Positions 25,707 to 29,877 of a DNA stretch of 29,877 nt are shown here, one piece after another (within the stretch, counting starts at the first letter, position 1; each line of letters begins with the position of its first letter). The notes under the pieces are model-generated. The model did not search any database. It had not been told where the DNA came from and was given only the letters and a program-made list of their open reading frames with translations. Origin of the DNA: a virus; IMG/VR virus record IMGVR_UViG_3300033143_001536, positions 1 through 29,877 of that record; one strand, 5' to 3'. Made by a program: the position numbers and the translations under genes.

Positions 25707-25948
25707 ATCTTCGTTATCTCCGCTATGCACTGCCGAGGGATCCTGAATTCACCCTGGATTTGATTGTCTACATAACCTTGGCAAAGTATAAGCCATGTTT
25801 TGTCCTGTTCAATGAAGTAGCCGATTGTCTTAATGATGTAGTCCTCTTGTATGTCTATGTCACTTTCATCCTGCCATGTTGGGATTGGTCTTGCGTGGCT
25901 GTCTCTCCAGTGTAATTCTACTTTATCATACTTTTTGAGTTTCAACAT
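25703..25948 (-). CDS. Small phage protein, W-R-D-S type, 81 aa; first gene of the late operon
   Basis: Contains KVELHWRDSHARPIPTW near the N-terminus and ends in FRIPRQCIAEITKI. Small phage proteins with a hydrophobic-W-x-D-S motif, a central strand pair and a closing IP-x-x-x-I-x-x-I segment are common and of unknown function; they look like compact beta barrels. ATG at 25948 has AAGGGG close upstream. It is the first minus-strand gene downstream of the leftward promoter in the control region, with a leader of about 100 bases. Confidence 0.75.
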   Translation of the reverse strand: MLKLKKYDKVELHWRDSHARPIPTWQDESDIDIQEDYIIKTIGYFIEQDKTWLILCQGYVDNQIQGEFRIPRQCIAEITKI

Positions 25949-26055
25949 TTCCCCTTGTTAATGGTGGGCGGGATCACTCAATTCCAGCCGTTCAGCTTTA
26001 TTTTTTTAAATTGGGATACAGCCGCCCTGTATTAACTTCCATTTTTTAATGGCGT

Positions 26056-26085
26056 ATTTTACCATTATTTATTTGGTTAAGTCAA
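26056..26085 (-). promoter_or_regulatory. Leftward sigma70-like promoter
   Basis: On the minus strand TTGACT (26085-26080), an 18-bp spacer, then TAAAAT (26061-26056), giving a start near 26049. It reads into the gene at 25948 and the late operon. One copy of the palindrome lies just upstream of the -35 element. Confidence 0.6.
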
Positions 26086-26096
26086 GTTTATAATTA

Positions 26097-26116
26097 TTTC
26101 GACAATTTCGTCGAAA
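26097..26116. promoter_or_regulatory. Operator-like palindrome, copy 1
   Basis: TTTCGAC-AATTTC-GTCGAAA has 7-bp perfect arms around a 6-bp centre. It lies about 12 bp upstream of the leftward -35 and just downstream of a plus-strand TATAAT, so a protein bound here could act on either direction. A half copy (TTCGACAATTTT) follows at 26118-26129. Confidence 0.65.
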
Positions 26117-26174
26117 GTTCGACAATTTTCGTTCTTAATGATTCTATATACTTATGTTGTTTTAGCCTATTTTC

Positions 26175-26191
26175 TCGACAATTTCGTCGAA
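26175..26191. promoter_or_regulatory. Operator-like palindrome, copy 2
   Basis: TCGACAATTTCGTCGAA is identical over 17 bases to 26099-26115, including the spacer, 76 bp away. It lies about 40 bp upstream of the rightward -35. Identity of both arms and centre suggests a conserved protein-binding site. Confidence 0.65.
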
Positions 26192-26230
26192 TGGTGGTTT
26201 TGTAAGTGTTTGTTTTTGTTATTATTCTAT

Positions 26231-26259
26231 TTGGCACAGTGTATGCAATGTTATATAAG
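26231..26259 (+). promoter_or_regulatory. Rightward early sigma70-like promoter
   Basis: TTGGCA (26231-26236), a 17-bp spacer and TATAAG (26254-26259), giving a start near 26266. The first gene begins at 26286 with an AGGGGG ribosome site, so the leader is only about 20 bases. Confidence 0.65.
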
Positions 26260-26285
26260 TAAATACAACAGCAAACAGGGGGACA

Positions 26286-26471
26286 ATGAAAACCAGACGG
26301 GAAGATGAGAATATCAAAGAAATACTAAATATGCTCGTGAATGATGATACCGTGTATTGCGGGGGTATCACAGAGTATGAAGCATTTATAATGCGCCGTT
26401 ATAATATGACGCAAAAACAAGTTGGTAATATAACTTATAAAATATGGTCGGCTATCAAGTCGTTGCGTTAG
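26286..26471 (+). CDS. Early-region small protein, 61 aa
   Basis: First gene of the plus-strand cluster. Unrecognised. The sequence is helical and mixed in charge, with DENIKEILNMLVNDD and a C-terminal YNMTQKQVGNITYKIWSAIKS that could form a small helix-turn-helix-like unit, though this is weak. AGGGGG lies four bases upstream of ATG at 26286. Its place directly after the early promoter and beside the operators makes a regulatory role conceivable, but this is inference. Confidence 0.7.
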   Translation: MKTRREDENIKEILNMLVNDDTVYCGGITEYEAFIMRRYNMTQKQVGNITYKIWSAIKSLR

Positions 26472-26498
26472 TAACCAATAACATAGGAGGGAAAGACA

Positions 26499-26699
26499 AT
26501 GAAACTATCACGCTATTGGAACGCAAATAAAAGGCAAATCAAGAGAAATTGGAAAAAAGAAATTATTCGAGAAAAGCACAACTTTTCAATGTTACAGTAT
26601 ATCGCAAGCATTACAGACCATATTGAAAATGATATCGGATTGATTGAACACGATATCAGCATGGGAAGTATAGAGCGCGAATTATACACAACACTATAA
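26499..26699 (+). CDS. Early-region small protein, 66 aa
   Basis: Unrecognised. The N-terminus is strongly basic (MKLSRYWNANKRQIKRNWKKEIIREK), which could contact nucleic acid. The C-terminal half is acidic and helical (ITDHIENDIGLIEHDISMGSIERELY). ATG at 26499 follows TAGGAGGG. A small hairpin repeat follows the stop. Confidence 0.7.
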   Translation: MKLSRYWNANKRQIKRNWKKEIIREKHNFSMLQYIASITDHIENDIGLIEHDISMGSIERELYTTL

Positions 26700-26701
26700 C
26701 A

Positions 26702-26712
26702 CCGCATAGCGG
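26702..26712 (+). repeat. CCGC-ATA-GCGG hairpin, copy 1
   Basis: CCGCATAGCGG lies two bases after the stop of the 66-residue gene and just before the ribosome site of the next gene. With the preceding A it is an exact 12-bp copy (ACCGCATAGCGG) of the sequence at 26887-26898. It can form a 4-bp stem with a 3-nt loop. Confidence 0.6.
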
Positions 26713-26727
26713 ACAGGAGGGCAAAAG

Positions 26728-26895
26728 ATGGATGAATTAACAAGAATATACAGAAAGAATCAATTTGAAGCAATCGGGACACAATATCAAGAGTATTCAC
26801 CAAAGATTAAAATCATTAAACCGGACGGAGAAACAAAGTGGATGGACATTACAGAAAAGGAATTAAAGCAAATTAAAACTATTTTAACCGCATAG
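26728..26895 (+). CDS. Early-region small protein, 55 aa
   Basis: ATG at 26728 follows AGGAGGG; TAG ends it at 26895. The sequence is MDELTRIYRKNQFEAIGTQ, then a lysine-rich stretch with IIKPDGETKWMDITEKELKQI near the C-terminus. A PDG-x-T-x-W-(M/L)-x-I-x-x-x-E-L-x-x-I segment is familiar from small phage proteins of unknown function. The last codons lie within the second hairpin repeat. Confidence 0.75.
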   Translation: MDELTRIYRKNQFEAIGTQYQEYSPKIKIIKPDGETKWMDITEKELKQIKTILTA

Positions 26896-26898
26896 CGG
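26888..26898 (+). repeat. CCGC-ATA-GCGG hairpin, copy 2
   Basis: Second copy of CCGCATAGCGG, spanning the stop codon of the 55-residue gene and lying before the ribosome site of the next gene. See copy 1 at 26702. Confidence 0.6.
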
Positions 26899-26915
26899 GA
26901 AAGGGGAAAGAGAAA

Positions 26916-27353
26916 ATGAAAAAGTTAATTAAGTCAGCACAAGAAATGTCCGAGGCTTTTGAGACAAGGGAACGTGATAACGGTGACAAATTCCGAGTCT
27001 TAAAAAACGGTTCACCTGAATGGATGACGGAGATTGTTCACACAGTGCACGGAGACGCATTGCCAGATGATACAATTTACAGGTTTATTGAAATGACAGT
27101 TGACGCAATCGCAGATTGTGATCCAGACGCAACCGAAGACGATATTCAAGAACGCCTTTACGAAATCGAGCCGGATGTTTACACCTCCGATCTGACAGAA
27201 TGGTTACACGCCAGAAACGACCATGTTTATTATTTAACGGAAGCACTCGAAGAGTTTAACCCGAGAGACGGTTTTCAAGCTCTAAGCATGGCACAAGCGA
27301 ACCAGATAAAAGAAGTTGCTTTTGATACACTGTCAGCACTTGAAAATCTTTAG
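26916..27353 (+). CDS. Conserved phage/plasmid-type protein, 145 aa
   Basis: Largest gene of the early cluster. It belongs to a type I have seen in phages and plasmids without a known function: DDTIYRFIEMTVDAIADCDPDATEDD, then EPDVYTSDLTEWLHARNDHVYYLTEALEEF and DGFQALSMAQANQIKEVAFDTLSAL. The (D/E)-x-Y-T-S-D-L-T-x-W-L-H segment is the recognisable core. The protein is acidic and mostly helical. An AAAGGGGAAAGAG site precedes ATG at 26916. Function unknown; DNA mimicry is conceivable from its charge but unsupported. Confidence 0.8.
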   Translation: MKKLIKSAQEMSEAFETRERDNGDKFRVLKNGSPEWMTEIVHTVHGDALPDDTIYRFIEMTVDAIADCDPDATEDDIQERLYEIEPDVYTSDLTEWLHARNDHVYYLTEALEEFNPRDGFQALSMAQANQIKEVAFDTLSALENL

Positions 27354-27360
27354 CTCCTGA

Positions 27361-27389
27361 CCCTGCTTTCAACTCCGGTTGAAGGCGGG
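27361..27389 (+). other. Stable RNA hairpin between early genes
   Basis: CCC-(T)-GCTTTCAAC - TCCG - GTTGAAGGC-GGG forms a stem of about 12 pairs with one bulged T and one G.U pair. There is no T tract after it, and the next gene starts 34 bases downstream. Likely an mRNA stability or processing element. Its core TTCAAC-N4-GTTGAA recurs at 29674. Confidence 0.6.
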
Positions 27390-27422
27390 AGTGAGTAACT
27401 AAAAAATAGGAGGTAAAATATC

Positions 27423-27599
27423 ATGGGAAAATGTTTGTATGATTTTTACGAGCGGGGTTATTGGGATGGAATCCAGTTTAGTTATGTCCCGGACTTCACA
27501 CTTGAAAATGCGGAAAAGGCGTGGATATTAGGATATCACCATGCAAAGGATAGAACTGGGTTGTTAGAAATAGACGATTTTGAAAAGGTGGTGCTATGA
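27423..27599 (+). CDS. Early-region small protein, 58 aa
   Basis: ATG at 27423 follows TAGGAGGT; TGA ends it at 27599. The protein includes YDFYERGYWDGIQFSYV and an ENAEKAWILGYHHAKDR segment with a typical helix-G-Y pattern. No family is recognised. Its stop overlaps the next ATG as ATGA. Good ribosome site and coupling support it. Confidence 0.7.
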   Translation: MGKCLYDFYERGYWDGIQFSYVPDFTLENAEKAWILGYHHAKDRTGLLEIDDFEKVVL

Positions 27600-27673
27600 T
27601 CTACAAGATTCTTGAGACATCCATCTTTTTCGTTCTGCTCCTCGTTCTGATGTGGCTGTTTCTATGCCTTTAG
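27596..27673 (+). CDS. Membrane micro-peptide, 25 aa
   Basis: ATG at 27596 overlaps the preceding stop as ATGA and the frame ends with TAG at 27673. The peptide is a polar start (MIYKILETS) and one continuous hydrophobic helix (IFFVLLLVLMWLFLCL). Such tiny single-span peptides in phages may modulate membrane enzymes or act in lysis control. Real-gene status rests on the overlap and the coherent hydrophobicity. Confidence 0.5.
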   Translation: MIYKILETSIFFVLLLVLMWLFLCL

Positions 27674-27771
27674 CGCACAGGATAGGCACAGCAAGCGATT
27701 TTCAGGGGTTAGTTGGTAGGGGAGTATGACTTGAGAACTTTAACAGCTTAAAAGCAAAGGAGGAAGGGGAA

Positions 27772-28023
27772 ATGGAAATCACAAGGTGTACCAGAAAAGA
27801 ATTACGAAAATTAAACGCCTCGAATTTTAAGCATGGGGATTGTGTGATTGTTGGAAAATATTATATTTCAATCCGTTACGGAACCTTTGAAGATCCTCAA
27901 AAATATAACCGCCCATCCCTGTGCTCATTCGTAGAACTTGAAAATGGGAGGGGCCTCGACTGTACACCGGGAACATCAAGGGGCATGACCCCGTATTTTA
28001 TTGATGATTTTCTGGGACGCTAA
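27772..28023 (+). CDS. Early-region small protein, 83 aa
   Basis: Unrecognised. Shows HGDCVIVGKYYISIRYG and SFVELENGRGLDCTPGTS, suggesting a small beta-rich fold, and ends FIDDFLGR. AGGAGG lies upstream of ATG at 27772. The ~100 bp before it contain no further gene. Its stop codon overlaps the start of the first of two direct repeats. Confidence 0.7.
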   Translation: MEITRCTRKELRKLNASNFKHGDCVIVGKYYISIRYGTFEDPQKYNRPSLCSFVELENGRGLDCTPGTSRGMTPYFIDDFLGR

Positions 28024-28076
28024 TTGTCAAAGAACTGTAGAATATTAGACACTAAAAACACTGAATTGTCAAGGAA
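28022..28076 (+). repeat. Direct repeats AATTGTCAA(A/G)GAA
   Basis: AATTGTCAAAGAA (28022-28034) and AATTGTCAAGGAA (28064-28076) differ at one of 13 positions and are spaced 42 bp, four helical turns. The second lies directly before the ribosome site of the RyR-domain gene. The unit resembles the AATTGTCGAA arm of the palindrome in the control region (one difference in ten), so it may be a further regulator site. Confidence 0.5.
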
Positions 28077-28089
28077 ATAAGGAGGTATC

Positions 28090-28455
28090 ATGGAAGATTT
28101 AAGAGAGCGAAGAGCGAGATTCGTATATGATGGGGCAAGATTAGCGGCCCAAGCTGCGAATGCTCCCATAATTCCTGTATTGTGGGATGAGAGAGAAGAG
28201 CCGTTTAGGGCACAATTCAGAGAGGTAATTGACCGTCAATGTGGAGAACAAAGAAGTAAATCACCGGAGGAGCTACATGGCAGTTGGATGCAGTCATACT
28301 TTACAATGGGATGGGTGTATGGCGAGGAGTATAATCGTGAGAACAAGACACATCCAGATCTCGTGTCGTACGATGATTTGGGCAAATTAGAGCGTGATAA
28401 AGATGCTGTATTTGTTGCGCTGTGTGAAATTGCACGTCAATGGATTTGTGAGTAA
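28090..28455 (+). CDS. RyR-domain phage protein, 121 aa
   Basis: Residues ~60-118 match the RyR domain first described in ryanodine receptors and also found in bacterial and phage proteins: LHGSWMQSYFTMGWVYGEEYNR, KTHPDLVSYDDL, then KDAVFVALCEIARQW. The pattern W-x-x-x-(Y)-x-x-x-G-W-x-Y-G ... K-T-H-P-(D)-L-x-x-Y-(D/E)-x-L is diagnostic. The N-terminal 55 residues are charged and not recognised. In bacteria RyR domains occur in proteins of uncertain, often ligand- or protein-binding, role. AGGAGGT lies upstream of ATG at 28090, followed 13 bp after the stop by a ribbon-helix-helix gene. Confidence 0.87.
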   Translation: MEDLRERRARFVYDGARLAAQAANAPIIPVLWDEREEPFRAQFREVIDRQCGEQRSKSPEELHGSWMQSYFTMGWVYGEEYNRENKTHPDLVSYDDLGKLERDKDAVFVALCEIARQWICE

Positions 28456-28468
28456 TTCGGGAGGAATC

Positions 28469-28636
28469 ATGGAAGATCTGAAACGAGTTATTTTAATGCT
28501 GGGTAAAGCACAGCGGGAGTATCTGGCGCAAGTTGCCGAGGAAACCGGGGCAAGTAGAAGCTGGCAGGTAAGAAGGTTGATTAACGTGGAGATAGAGCGA
28601 AAGAAGGAGGCGGATCATGGCACAGTGGAAAAGTAA
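28469..28636 (+). CDS. Ribbon-helix-helix-like small regulator, 55 aa
   Basis: The start is the ATG at 28469 preceded by GGGAGGAATC; an upstream in-frame ATG at 28394 inside the RyR gene lacks a site. The sequence LKRVILMLGKAQREYLAQVAEETGASRSWQVRRLINVEIER has a short N-terminal strand, then two helices with G-A-S-R-S at the turn and R-R-x-I in the second, as in CopG/Arc-type ribbon-helix-helix repressors that bind short palindromic or direct-repeat operators as dimers. It overlaps the next gene by 20 bp. It is a candidate for binding the operators in this window, which is inference. Confidence 0.72.
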   Translation: MEDLKRVILMLGKAQREYLAQVAEETGASRSWQVRRLINVEIERKKEADHGTVEK

Positions 28637-28889
28637 ATTAAGTTTGGGTGATGAGTTTACTCAATATAACGAGGATAAAATCACAATTACAGAACTCGGC
28701 AAAGTTGTAGCGGATAAGATTGAGAAATTTAGAAAGAGGAAACCTTGGTTATACCACGACCCCGAACTGCGGGATATTATTTTCAGCTTCCAGCATGAAT
28801 GTGAATCAGAAGATAGTTTTGATGACGTAATGGAATCCCTATATGACTGGGGAGATGACGATCATACTTGTTGGATAGACACCCATTAA
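28617..28889 (+). CDS. Small conserved phage protein, 90 aa
   Basis: Starts MAQWKSKLSLGDEF, a beginning common to a family of small phage proteins of unknown function that also carry a C-terminal SFDDVMESLYDWGDDD-like segment (a D-x-x-Y-D-(W/Y) close). The protein is acidic and mainly helical. GGAGG lies upstream of ATG at 28617, inside the end of the RHH gene. Its end precedes the next gene by 14 bp. Confidence 0.75.
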   Translation: MAQWKSKLSLGDEFTQYNEDKITITELGKVVADKIEKFRKRKPWLYHDPELRDIIFSFQHECESEDSFDDVMESLYDWGDDDHTCWIDTH

Positions 28890-28903
28890 AAGGAGGCGAA
28901 ACC

Positions 28904-29107
28904 ATGACGGATAGAGACACTATTAACGCGCAGGCGCAGACAATTATGGAGCTTCAAGATTTGGTTTATTCACAGCCGAACAATGAGTATGTCGAGGCTC
29001 TGGAGATGAACGTAACCGAACTCCAGCACATTATCGGGGAACTACAACAAACGATCCGGAGAATGAAAGGGGGCCGAAATGTCGAAAATAACCAGAACAA
29101 TGTATAA
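28904..29107 (+). CDS. Small coiled-coil protein, 67 aa
   Basis: The start is ATG 28904 with AAAGGAGG upstream; an earlier in-frame TTG at 28868 overlaps the previous gene and has no site. The protein is a heptad-like helix (AQAQTIMELQDLVYSQ; EALEMNVTELQHIIGELQQTIRRM) followed by an asparagine-rich tail. Probably oligomeric by coiled coil. No family is recognised. The 3' end overlaps the next gene by 29 bp. Confidence 0.7.
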   Translation: MTDRDTINAQAQTIMELQDLVYSQPNNEYVEALEMNVTELQHIIGELQQTIRRMKGGRNVENNQNNV

Positions 29108-29276
29108 GGATCCGCCGAGGGGATGGCGCACGGTCGGTTGGTTGCCGTACACAGTATTGAAAAGCGGAAAATCAGTTTACCGTAATATCAAGTCAGGTGA
29201 ATTTTCCACAGAGCAGGATAATAACTATCTGGTCAAGCCAACGGAAGCGGAGCTTGTAGAGATTCACGCTATGTAA
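29079..29276 (+). CDS. Last gene of the early cluster, 65 aa
   Basis: Unrecognised. The sequence MSKITRTMYKDPPRGWRTVGWLPY is basic and rich in W, R and G; the middle KSGKSVYRNIKSGEFS suggests beta strands and the end is acidic. AAAGGGGG lies upstream of ATG at 29079. A strong terminator begins four bases after the stop. Confidence 0.68.
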   Translation: MSKITRTMYKDPPRGWRTVGWLPYTVLKSGKSVYRNIKSGEFSTEQDNNYLVKPTEAELVEIHAM

Positions 29277-29280
29277 AATG

Positions 29281-29313
29281 ATTCCCCCGTTGCTTCGGTA
29301 GCGGGGGAGTTTT
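29281..29313 (+). terminator. Rho-independent terminator with UUCG tetraloop
   Basis: ATTCCCCCGTTGC - TTCG - GTAGCGGGGGAGT folds as a 13-pair stem (three G.U wobbles) closed by the very stable C(UUCG)G loop, followed by TTTTG. It ends the plus-strand early cluster. Since minus-strand genes converge on it, it may also work partly in the other direction. Confidence 0.9.
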
Positions 29314-29355
29314 GTGCGCGTGTTGCTTTAAGGCCGGATGCGACGCCCCCCGGCA

Positions 29356-29430
29356 CTAACCAATTAGACTTAGGGTTAAAAATAAAAGGAGAAGGCTGAC
29401 CTTCAGTCCATACATTGGCCCCATTTTCAC
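29356..29430 (-). CDS. Possible hydrophobic micro-peptide, 24 aa
   Basis: A near-perfect Shine-Dalgarno (AAAGGAGGTG, 29438-29447 on the minus strand) directly follows the 65-residue gene, implying a further start. GTG at 29430 lies nine bases from it and opens a frame with a basic start and a continuous hydrophobic run (LKVSLLLLFLTLSLIG), ending at TAG 29356. An alternative frame from ATG 29437 (57 residues) runs through the terminator and is less likely. Low confidence. Confidence 0.4.
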   Translation of the reverse strand: MKMGPMYGLKVSLLLLFLTLSLIG

Positions 29431-29448
29431 AAGACATCACCTCCTTTC

Positions 29449-29646
29449 TTATACCTCTTCCCATTTTTCCCACGACTTACATGGTTGCAATAATTTATCA
29501 GCAAAACAGCCGAGCCTTGACATTATTTTTACGCTTACTTGAGACTTGACGTGTATATCCTCAATCGGTTCGGTGGCTTCCAAAAAGAAGTTGGTAATTT
29601 TCTTCATTTCAGCTTGTTGTTTTTTATTGAGTACCATTCGCCTCAT
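29449..29646 (-). CDS. Small phage protein on the right flank, 65 aa
   Basis: ATG at 29646 has AGGAGG six bases upstream; an in-frame ATG at 29667 contains that ribosome site in its own coding sequence, so 29646 is preferred. The protein is a basic N-terminus (MRRMVLNKKQQAEMKKITNF) followed by mixed helix and a C-terminal CKSWEKWEEV. No family is recognised. It converges on the early cluster. Confidence 0.7.
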   Translation of the reverse strand: MRRMVLNKKQQAEMKKITNFFLEATEPIEDIHVKSQVSVKIMSRLGCFADKLLQPCKSWEKWEEV

Positions 29647-29673
29647 CTCACACCTCCTTTTTGTCATAAAAGT

Positions 29674-29689
29674 TTCAACATCCGTTGAA
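29674..29689. repeat. Inverted repeat TTCAAC-N4-GTTGAA
   Basis: TTCAAC-ATCC-GTTGAA in the 65-bp gap between two minus-strand genes. Its 6-bp arms are identical to those of the hairpin at 27368-27383. Could be an RNA hairpin or a dyad operator. Confidence 0.5.
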
Positions 29690-29711
29690 TTGCATGGATT
29701 CAGTGAAACAT

Positions 29712-29873
29712 TTACTTAAACCCGAATATGTTTTTCAGCATATCCACCTCACTTACAATCTTATGAAATTTCACATCTCCCCTCACTTTCAGGCGGGCAT
29801 CGGCTTCGCTTTCAGCTTCGAGCGTGGTTTTCATTTTGCGCCCGTAGAGGGAAAAGTATATCGTGTATTTCAT
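29712..29873 (-). CDS. Small conserved phage protein, 53 aa
   Basis: ATG at 29873 lies four bases from the window edge, so an upstream start cannot be excluded; TAA is at 29712. The protein has the recognisable plan YTIYFSLYGRKMKTTLEAES, EADARLKVRGDVKFHK and a closing LKNIFGFK. Small phage proteins with an (I/V)-x-(L/I)-x-G-x-x-x-x-x-x-x-A-x-S-E-x-E-A-x-x-K-V-R core and an L-K-x-I-F-G-x-K end are common; function unknown. Confidence 0.75.
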   Translation of the reverse strand: MKYTIYFSLYGRKMKTTLEAESEADARLKVRGDVKFHKIVSEVDMLKNIFGFK

Positions 29874-29877
29874 AATG

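Larger units (their letters stand above)
25949..26285. promoter_or_regulatory. Divergent control region between late and early modules
   Basis: A 337-bp AT-rich stretch without a convincing gene. It separates the minus-strand late operon from the plus-strand early cluster. It contains a leftward and a rightward sigma70-type promoter, two copies and one half copy of an 18-20 bp palindrome, a perfect TATAAT on the plus strand (26089-26094, poor -35), and a small inverted repeat CCATT-TTTT-AATGG (26039-26052) near the expected leftward transcript start. Confidence 0.75.

Noticed and set aside
25986-26049. 21-codon leader frame on the minus strand starting in the control region
   Set aside because: No ribosome site, and the ATG falls at the predicted transcript start. 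It would need leaderless initiation, with no other support.
26097-26191. Control-region repeats as a CRISPR-like array
   Set aside because: Only two full copies, each itself palindromic, with unequal spacing and no cas genes; an operator is the simpler reading.
29334-29356. GCCGGATGCGACGC-like sequence resembling an enterobacterial REP element
   Set aside because: Only a short partial match with a weak GCCGG/CCGGC dyad and a single copy; no array or host context.
29264-29473. 69-residue minus-strand frame (or 57 residues from ATG 29437)
   Set aside because: It runs through the strong terminator hairpin, overlaps the end of the plus-strand cluster, and its ribosome site is only two bases from the inner ATG. 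The composition is not protein-like.

Overview
The window is a stretch of a tailed double-stranded DNA phage genome (free phage, prophage or metagenomic contig; the sequence does not say which). A packaging-head-connector-tail cassette fills roughly the left 26 kb, all on the minus strand. A cluster of very small early-type genes runs on the plus strand from about 26.3 to 29.3 kb. Strong Shine-Dalgarno sites, overlapping ATGA and TAATG junctions and sigma70-like promoters point to a bacterial host. Four left-end proteins carry classical Sec signal peptides, but no host genus can be named. Adaptor and nozzle-like proteins followed by hydrophilic and membrane-active internal virion-type proteins, with no tape-measure or sheath gene, suggest a short-tailed (podovirus-like) virion.

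Layout in late transcription order, right to left: a small W-x-D-S type protein (25.9 kb), a 31-residue basic micro-protein, an HTH protein in the small-terminase position, a zinc-finger protein whose gene carries six copies of a 10-bp repeat, a 58-residue protein, a 117-residue protein, the large terminase, a membrane micro-protein, a GTNKKYRDN micro-protein, portal, a 43-residue micro-protein, scaffold, major capsid protein, a beta-helix-like protein, two small conserved proteins, a GT8-GT9 fusion glycosyltransferase, an AT-hook protein, adaptor, nozzle or DNA-stabilisation protein, a Kelch-propeller protein, two internal virion-type proteins, and a 1341-residue polyvalent protein with two ADP-ribosyltransferase-like regions. 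Last come four adjacent proteins with signal peptides: a beta-rich protein, a tail fibre, another beta-rich protein, and a C-type-lectin/FGE-fold protein cut by the left edge.

The 337-bp gap at 25949-26285 is the divergent control region. It has a leftward promoter feeding the late operon, a rightward promoter feeding the early genes, and a palindrome (TTCGAC-N6-GTCGAA) present twice plus a half copy. The early cluster holds about 13 genes of 25-145 residues; only a RyR-domain protein and a ribbon-helix-helix protein have a recognisable fold. It ends at a strong UUCG-tetraloop terminator, beyond which minus-strand small genes resume to the right edge.

The most notable observations are: (1) the DNA-level repeat array GGAACGCTAA between the small- and large-terminase genes, in two coding frames and both orientations, a good candidate packaging or replication site; (2) four consecutive virion-type proteins with export signals; (3) a GT-A/GT-B glycosyltransferase fusion inside the head-tail cassette; and (4) the operator array in the control region. 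No integrase, replication, lysis, tRNA, CRISPR or IS element is visible in this window.
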